A stretch of DNA of 64,000 nt, from NCBI GenBank assembly GCA_025345505.1, contig JANVCC010000130.1, forward strand, positions 8,878,522 to 8,942,521, given 5' to 3'. The notes under the pieces were generated by a model. That model was given only the letters and a program-made list of their open reading frames with translations, ran no database searches and was not told the origin of the DNA. The stretch comes from Todiramphus chloris collaris (taxonomy: Eukaryota > Chordata > Aves > Coraciiformes > Alcedinidae). Every line of letters starts with the position of its first letter. Position 1 is the first letter of the stretch. Of the stretch, positions 57,735 to 64,000 are shown in pieces. The position numbers and the translations under genes are program-made.

Positions 57735-57765
<31 letters not shown>
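57735..57765. repeat. T18A13, perfect self-complementary A/T run
   Basis: Eighteen T followed directly by thirteen A, then GAAAA. The two arms pair fully with no loop sequence of other bases. Confidence 0.95.
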
Positions 57766-60700
57766 GAAAAGACAATCTATTCTATACAGAGCAGATGTAT
57801 CTAGTTACCCAGAGAGTGGGGAAGACAGGCATCTCATTTTAATAAACCCCTCATTCTGATGTAGCACGTGGTGACTTCTGAAGTCTAAGCAGGGGGATGC
57901 CTTGCAAAAAAAGCATTTGTTTCAATATAAACACATCTGTAATTCAGGAAATAATTTGTTGTTTAGCCCTTTAAAAACAGTCAGTTTATGGTCTAGGATT
58001 CCCTACATGGAAGAGATTTTAGGAATATAAGAGGGTAGTGAGTCACTTGACAGAAACATAAAAGAAGGTGTATACTCAAGAAAGCAAAAGAATTACTTTC
58101 TTCAGAAATTTCTTTGTTGTGTTGATCTCCTCCACTAGAAACACAAACGTGATTTGAGAATGTTATTTCAGAGTTCCCCGATACGTTAACAGCTCTAGCA
58201 TTTATACACAAAGTACACAGAAGCTGTAGCATTTTGACATGCAAGAAATAAGCCCTACTTTTAGCAATATAGTGCTACATATGTAATTGCTTCATCTAGA
58301 GCCAAGCCTCCTTTTGCTGGCAAAGTGTAACACCTGGCTCTTCAATTAGTGCCTGTCTAGGAGCCTGCTTGATGTGTAACCTGCCACTCAGGAAAGTGTG
58401 CACAGTGGCAATCCAGTGCTTTGCTATGACAAGTGTTGCAGCAATTATCTAACTACTAACGTGTGAACCACAGTAGCAATTAATTTCTCAGTGTTACACT
58501 TTATTTTAATGAGAAGAATGGCCTTCTGGTTCAAACTGCCTTAATGACCTTCAATTATCACTTTTTCCGCAGCCTGTGGCCAAGCAGAAGGAGAAGGCAG
58601 TCCCTGTTCTTACACGTATTCATGAATCCAGATCCTGTCTAGAAACTATAAGAACCAGTTAGGTTTATTAGGTATGGAGGAGCAGCTCAAGAAACTCTTG
58701 ATCCTGATGCAGCAGACATGAGTAATTTCTACTTGGCTAATTAGGCTTTAATAGATAGTCCCACTTTTCTAGGGTGTTGGTTTTGACTTTTATTTTCCTG
58801 TATGATATTCACACAAAAAATGAAAGAAGACAAAATTAGAAAAGCAAAGCTAAACTGGCCCTTGAAAAGGGGGACACTGTTAGAATGGCTTCCATAAGCA
58901 TTGCTGTTTTCTGGATAGGGAGATGAATTGCTAGCCATTGAATATCACTGTAATGAACAATTTTGTACTATAATTAGATGTACCTGATTTTAATAAAGTA
59001 AGATGGGTGCATGTCTCCAAGCTCAATGCTCCCAGTATTTATGTCGTACAACTGCAGGGGGTACCCCATTCCTGCCCCTGCAGGAATCGCCACACAGGCT
59101 AGTGGGGAACATCCTTCTATTTCCAAATCTTAAGGCTTCACAAAGTGAGGCATGAGCCCTGAGTTGTGCAATGACACTGTTCCCTGCTCCTTAGCCAAAA
59201 CTGGAGGTTTTCCTTCCAAATGAATGGAAACAATGCCACATCAAAAGAAATCATTTCTATAGTCCACAAAGTGAATAGCTGTCTTCCCTCTCCTCTACTG
59301 TGCTTCAGCCCTTTTCCCAGGACCAGTCTGGGTTGCTTTTTTTTTCCTCATCAAAATGGGAAGACCATTGTTCATGTGCCTGTTTTAACAGGAGATGGGT
59401 GCAGTTGTGAGTTTTCTTCCATGGTCTTGCTGCTTTTGTAATAGTGTCCTTATCTCCATGGCATGTGGGAGCAGTACATTTGTGTAAAAGCTAAGAAAAA
59501 AGTGACCTTGCTGGCAGTTAATGGCAGGAAGAAAATGGAACAAAATTTTATTTAAAATCGATTTTAAATAATCTTCAATGCTATTTGCTTTTCCTTCATT
59601 TTATTTCACTCTGTCCTTTTCAGACCTTCCTTACTAAGTCTTTCTTCTTTGATCACCTCTTCTTTCCTTAGCTCATACTACCTTCATTTTTGACTGGAAA
59701 GGTCAAAGTCCTGCTCATGTGCTTGCCCCTGGGACACTTCTGCTTGACCAGTCACAGATGGTTGGACGTCTTCTGACCATGCTCAGACATGGGTAGGGAA
59801 TGTTAAAATTCTGCTGTACTAGGAATGAGTTGGATGTGCAGCACTAAAGGCTCTTCTGAGGGCAGTTTATAATGTCTGCAGATTAAGCAGATGGAAAGCA
59901 TGATGGACTTGGGTTTTTCACACCTGAGGGGTTGATTTTGACCTTTTCAGACTTAGTCTTAATATCAGGAAGAAAAATAGTTTGATTTTCTTTAGTCTAC
60001 TGTTCCTTCCCTTTGCAATTTTCCTGTTAAATAATCTTTGCCTGGGTAAATGTGATTGTGTTGCTCTGTGATGAGGGGTCTTCTCGTAAGAAGTGATAGC
60101 TGCCTCCAACTGGTGAGCCAGTGTACTGGTCTCTCTTGTGAAATGGCTGGCACTGTTACTGCATGGTTCTCTGCTCAGCACGTATCTCAGAAAAATCACA
60201 GGGAGATGGCAGAGGCTTATCAGGCTTTTTCTTCCATTTATATGTCACTGCAGAGTGATTCTCCTCCATCTGCCTCCTTTGATCATGCAACAGCTTTGGG
60301 AGAATAGAAAATAAGTGGCTGAGCCTTCAAAGCACTAAGCAGCTCTTGGGAGTTTAGTCTCTCTCTAGCTTACTGCTGCACCTCACAGATTCTAGGAAAA
60401 GGAGGGATGCCTTATGTACAGAAAGATCCAAGTATCAAGTTACTTTTTACTGGCAAAAAGTAACAATTCGTTGGGTATTCCAGGTACCCCACCATGGGCC
60501 AGGTGGAGTGTAAAGTAAATATGGGCATCAGTAAGCTATAGGAGCTGCCTTCTTTTCTTAAAGACTCTGTCAGACTCTTTCTATTTTTCATCTTGGTGCT
60601 GGGGAAGGGGCATGGGGTAGTCCCAGGGTGAGGATTCCTGACTGTTTCTCCTCAAAGCAGCCAGTGTGGGACTGTCTTTTGTAATGAGTGCCATCTAGCA

Positions 60701-61313
60701 GCCGGTACACCATAGATGGCATATGCTCTGTGTCCTGTAAGTGTATTGGAAAATTAAATAATTAAGGGTTAAAATCTCTTTCCAAATGGACTTGGGAACT
60801 GCCAGCCTTGGCTGCTGTCCCATCAGGATGCAGGGCACTGGGCAGGGGGACATGGAATACAACTGCAAGCATTTCTCTGTAGAAACCTCTGCAAGGTGAA
60901 AAGTGCTTCCACAAGGGGAAATGAAGGTTATTTTTCTTCTGCCTGTATTATTTTGTGCTGTAAACCTTGTGCCAGTCATTTTGGATGCAGCCAACTTTTT
61001 GGCAGCAGGAGGCTTTTGAAAGATTTTGGAAAGTCTAGCCAATGGTATAGCTGAGGACTCGTGTTCTGTGTCTCCCACACAAACCTTCTGGCAGTCCGTG
61101 GAGGTTGCAGTGTCCTCTGAGTCAGTGAGCAGAACATTTGCTAGAAACTACAGGCCTGCATTTGTGACACTGTTACTGCTACTTTGCTTCCACACAGCTT
61201 TCAGAACAACTATGGCATTGCGCTGAGAAAAACCAAGATGCATTGTGGGGAAACATGATTATCCTACAGATGCAAGTACTCATCAAGCTGCAAGTGTGTG
61301 CTAATGAAAATGC

Positions 61314-61319
61314 AATAAA
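61314..61319 (+). terminator. AATAAA, distal candidate poly(A) signal
   Basis: The canonical hexamer in GCAATAAAGACTG, followed about 70 nt later by a T/G-rich stretch (TGTTGTTTTGTTGC). If the DGKI transcript runs this far, the 3' UTR would be about 9.4 kb. There is no transcript evidence in the sequence itself. Confidence 0.25.
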
Positions 61320-61564
61320 GACTGAACCTGGTTTATGAGACTGTCATAGCTAACTCAGTGGAGATTTATTCTGAGAGAGAACTGACCTGTTGTTTTGTTG
61401 CAAAACATAAAGGTTATGCATAAAATGATCATTATTTAATGATATGCTTCTGTCTGATGACAGTTTACAAGTTTAACTGTGTTGTACCACAGAACAGGGA
61501 AAGCACTTGCTTTGTGTTATAATTCATCAGAACATCTCTCTGCGGGTACTGTGGGCAAAGGGAT

Positions 61565-61735
61565 AGAGCAGAAGGTAGGGGTTGCAGTTTTATTCCTGTC
61601 ACTGTCATTAGGTCAGTTAGGGTAAGTCATTTAACCTTCCCATGTCTCAGTTTCCTTATCTGTAAAATGGGGATACTATTGTCTCTCCATACAGACTCAG
61701 GTAAGGTGCTTAGTGATGTGAGGCCAAAACCTGCC
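61565..61735 (+). mobile_element. Ancient tRNA-derived SINE (MIR/CORE-like)
   Basis: The core is AAGTCATTTAACCTTCCCATG followed by TCTCAGTTTCCTTATCTGTA and AAATGGGGATACTATTG. This is the hallmark block of MIR/CORE-type SINEs (AAGTCACTTAACCTCTCTG...CTCAGTTTCC-CATCTGTAAAATGGGGATAAT). Upstream, TTTTATTCCTG fits the tRNA B-box region, and AGAGCAGAAGGTAGGGG the part before it. SINEs of any kind are rare in birds, so this is probably an amniote-age fossil. Boundaries are approximate. Confidence 0.72.
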
Positions 61736-64000
61736 GTATATTACCTATTTATGCGATTTTTGCTGTGCCTTTTATGTTGCTCCCATATAGTATCCTTCTT
61801 TTTGAACCATTTTTTGAAGGGCAGTGGGAGTAGCCTTGTCCCATCATTTTTTATTTCATCTGGCTTAAATTGAGATAGTAAAGAGGGACAGAGGATGCCA
61901 AGTTTCTAATGAGCTAGTTTTCACTTCTCATGCTTAATCGCCATGCTCGACCTATCTTGTGTTAAAAATTTTAACTCAGGTGATGTTTCCTGTCAATGAA
62001 AGCATTCAAGTGGTTGCCCTCCCTCCAGAGAACAAGATTCTGTTAAATTTTAGCAGTTGTATTTCATCATATTGAGTTTATTGAGAACAGACTGTTTCAT
62101 TTGGGAGACCTTATCTTAGAAATACCTCTTTCTGTCACCTCTATCCTCTCATAGAAGTACGACAGTATCTTTTCCAGCAGACTGGAAATCACCACATGAG
62201 TTTGTTGATACAAATGGTTTCTGGGGAACAAAGCCAAACATCTGAGGGACCAGACTCTCTGGCCTTCACATTGGAATCTCCTCTAGTTACTTGGCAAATG
62301 AGAGTTGAAAATTAGTTAAAAACTAGGACAACAGTTAGTGAAGAGTTAGGGAAACGGAGGTGTCTCTGCAAAGAGGAATAAGTCTAAGAAGGAGTCTTCG
62401 TCATGAGGAATGGTGATGAACAGGCTCATAATGGAAAAGCTGAGTTTCCATAAGGCTGTATTGTGGGTATTTACTTGCTGCTTCCTGGAGATGATGGAGG
62501 ATGGATAATGGACAGAACCTGATCTTCTCTGCACTGACTTCACTCCAGGTGAACCAAGATGTTACAGAGGTCAGAATCTGGATCACTGCATAATGTGTTT
62601 AGTCCTCTGAATAGAGCAGTAGACCCAAATAAATGCACATATTCGACCAACATTTCATGGGCATCCAGAGTTCCAGTATTTGTACATATCCTATTATGTG
62701 AACACACATCTGTTCCAGGAGTTGTAATAACACCACAAAGGGCTTTTTTAGGCTGCCTAACACCATGTATAATGCCTCAGAACTGTGCATCATGAGACTG
62801 CCAGCTGGCAAAAGGAATCCAGGGCATGCAACAGCACCCGTGAAATGAAGCTATATGTTTAACAGAAGATCAGGGTACAGGTAATCAGCAGTGAAGGGGC
62901 ATAAGGGAAAGGGGAGGGTTTCTTTGTAACAAAGTCAGAAAGTATTTTCTACCCTGATTTTCTTGCATTTCCTATTTATACAAAGTATCTTGATCACTGT
63001 GTTGCTAAACAACGAGATTTTAAATGGGGAAGGAGGAAATCTCTATACAGTAAAAGAGCTGGTTACTGTTCCTTTTGGACACTTTTTCTGTATTGTGACT
63101 TGTGTGGAAATGTACAGAATAAAAGTGAAGAAGCGCATGCCTTGGCTGGGCTGAGTTTCCTTGTGTTATTTGCCAGGGGAGATGCGTTGCTGCTTCTGGC
63201 AGAGCAAAATGACTGGTGTGACTTGAAAGCTGTGAAGAATTAGGGGGAATAGAGAAAAGGAATGCAAGGATCAAAATTCTGTGTGTGTGTTTGTGTCAGT
63301 GCAAGGAAGGGATGGGAAGGGAGGTTTAAGCTTCTGGATAAGCCAACTTCAAGCTCATGGGAAGGAAAAAAGGTTAATGATACCCTTAGCATTTTCAGGG
63401 AAATCTCAGTCCCTCAGTGAGCTCAGAGTGTCAGCAGAGCACTCAGTGTGTGCAGGAGAGATCCAGCAGAGATGAGCAGGACTGTAATGTAGGCATATAG
63501 GTCACGTCAGGGTCTTAGCTATGCATCTCAGGAGAGTTTCTTCAATGCACTCTGATTCACCTCCCAATTATTTTAGGTTCTCAGTTTAGCACTGTTTTAC
63601 GCTAACCTGTAAGCATATAATGGCTCAGTTTGTTTCTGCCCACCTATATGTGATGGAAGAAATTTCTGTCATGTCCACTGCCCGCTTTCTTGTCTTCAGC
63701 AGCTGTCGTCCCTGCCCTTGTCAGGAGGTTCTGCACTATTTCAGACACCCAAGTTTTTGTGGCCTCTCTCGCATGCAAGTTGGTATTTCCTAATAGTTTC
63801 CTTACCTCTGCTCTCTCATCCTGAAATCATATTTCTGAATCATTTTGTGACGTTACCTTTTCCCTGTCTCTCTGGGACAGCGCCTGCCACAAAATCACCT
63901 CCCTTGCACATGGTTCTGGCTCCCCTCCTCCACTCCAAGCCCTTTGATGCTCACTGCTGCTGCCAGCAGCCAGCTGTGTGCTTGTCTCTTTTAAAGGCTA
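61736..64000. other. Downstream DNA, no gene recognised
   Basis: AT-leaning sequence with one well-formed AATAAA (63118) and a short TG run at 63281-63296. The last 400 nt are somewhat more C-rich. I see no promoter or exon of the neighbouring gene expected from mammalian synteny (PTN). Confidence 0.65.
63118..63123 (+). terminator. AATAAA, most distal good candidate poly(A) signal
   Basis: The hexamer has TGTA just upstream (a CFIm-type element) and TTTCCTTGTGTTATTTG about 40 nt downstream, a textbook layout. It could end a long DGKI 3' UTR or an unknown transcript. Confidence 0.3.

Larger units (their letters stand above)
54101..61560. other. Downstream DNA without a recognised gene
   Basis: Either a distal DGKI 3' UTR or intergenic sequence. 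AATAAA occurs at 54862, 55634, 57841 and 58992, among others. There is a TG/TA-rich patch at 55325-55425, a T18A13 run at 57735-57765 and a stretch at 58260-58560 that looks like a conserved non-coding element by composition. The open frames (up to 127 codons at 57161-57544 and 60695-61078, both minus) match no family I know. Confidence 0.7.

Noticed and set aside
60695-61078. 127-codon minus-strand open frame downstream of DGKI
   Set aside because: No family resemblance or splice context; similar frames occur by chance at this density.
63600-64000. C-richer end of the window considered as a promoter or first exon of the next gene (PTN by synteny)
   Set aside because: No CpG island, TATA-like core or recognisable coding sequence; synteny alone is not enough.
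1-64000. CRISPR arrays, bacterial-type operons, tRNA or rRNA genes, or a new multi-gene system
   Set aside because: Nothing of the kind is visible; the window is ordinary vertebrate gene and intron sequence.

Overview
The window reads as nuclear DNA from a bird. It is AT-leaning, carries few interspersed repeats, and every recognisable LINE is of the CR1 family that dominates avian genomes. The only gene supported by protein similarity is the 3' part of DGKI (diacylglycerol kinase iota, a type IV DGK) on the + strand. I read ten coding exons between 932 and 51879. They have canonical GT/AG borders and phases that join without a break over 804 nt (267 residues plus stop). The joined product matches what I remember of the mammalian DGKI C-terminus: the [19 protein letters not shown] stretch, the serine-rich linker, the ankyrin repeats and the C-terminal PDZ ligand ETAV. 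The catalytic and C1 domains must lie upstream of base 1.

Layout. 1-931 is the end of an upstream intron. 932-4951 holds four exons (end of the post-catalytic region and the linker). An 18 kb intron (4952-22893) contains one CR1 copy, a 31-base C run and one exon-like segment that would truncate the protein. A 26-nt micro-exon at 22894-22919 is followed by a 16 kb intron with two more CR1 copies. Exons at 39312, 40887, 48342, 50227 and 51763 encode the ankyrin repeats and the PDZ ligand. The 3' UTR starts at 51880 and contains a 17-bp minisatellite that runs into a CT tract and a 100-N assembly gap (53809-53908). From about 54.1 kb to the end I see no gene: only several possible poly(A) signals, simple repeats and one ancient tRNA-derived (MIR/CORE-like) SINE. 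Mammalian synteny would put PTN further downstream, but nothing here can be assigned to it.

How it works together: these exons form the regulatory and targeting tail of one lipid kinase. The tail consists of ankyrin repeats for protein contacts and a PDZ ligand for synaptic scaffolds. Most exons are short and not multiples of three, so skipping most of them, or adding cryptic ones, would remove the ankyrin/PDZ tail. I found no CRISPR array, operon, tRNA or rRNA gene and no convincing new protein-coding system. The most interesting signals are possible isoform switches (intronic poly(A), poison-type exons), structured low-complexity DNA (C31, T18A13, a polypyrimidine tract of at least 226 nt in the 3' UTR) and old mobile-element fossils. 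All identifications rest on reading the sequence and on memory of these families; no database search was run.
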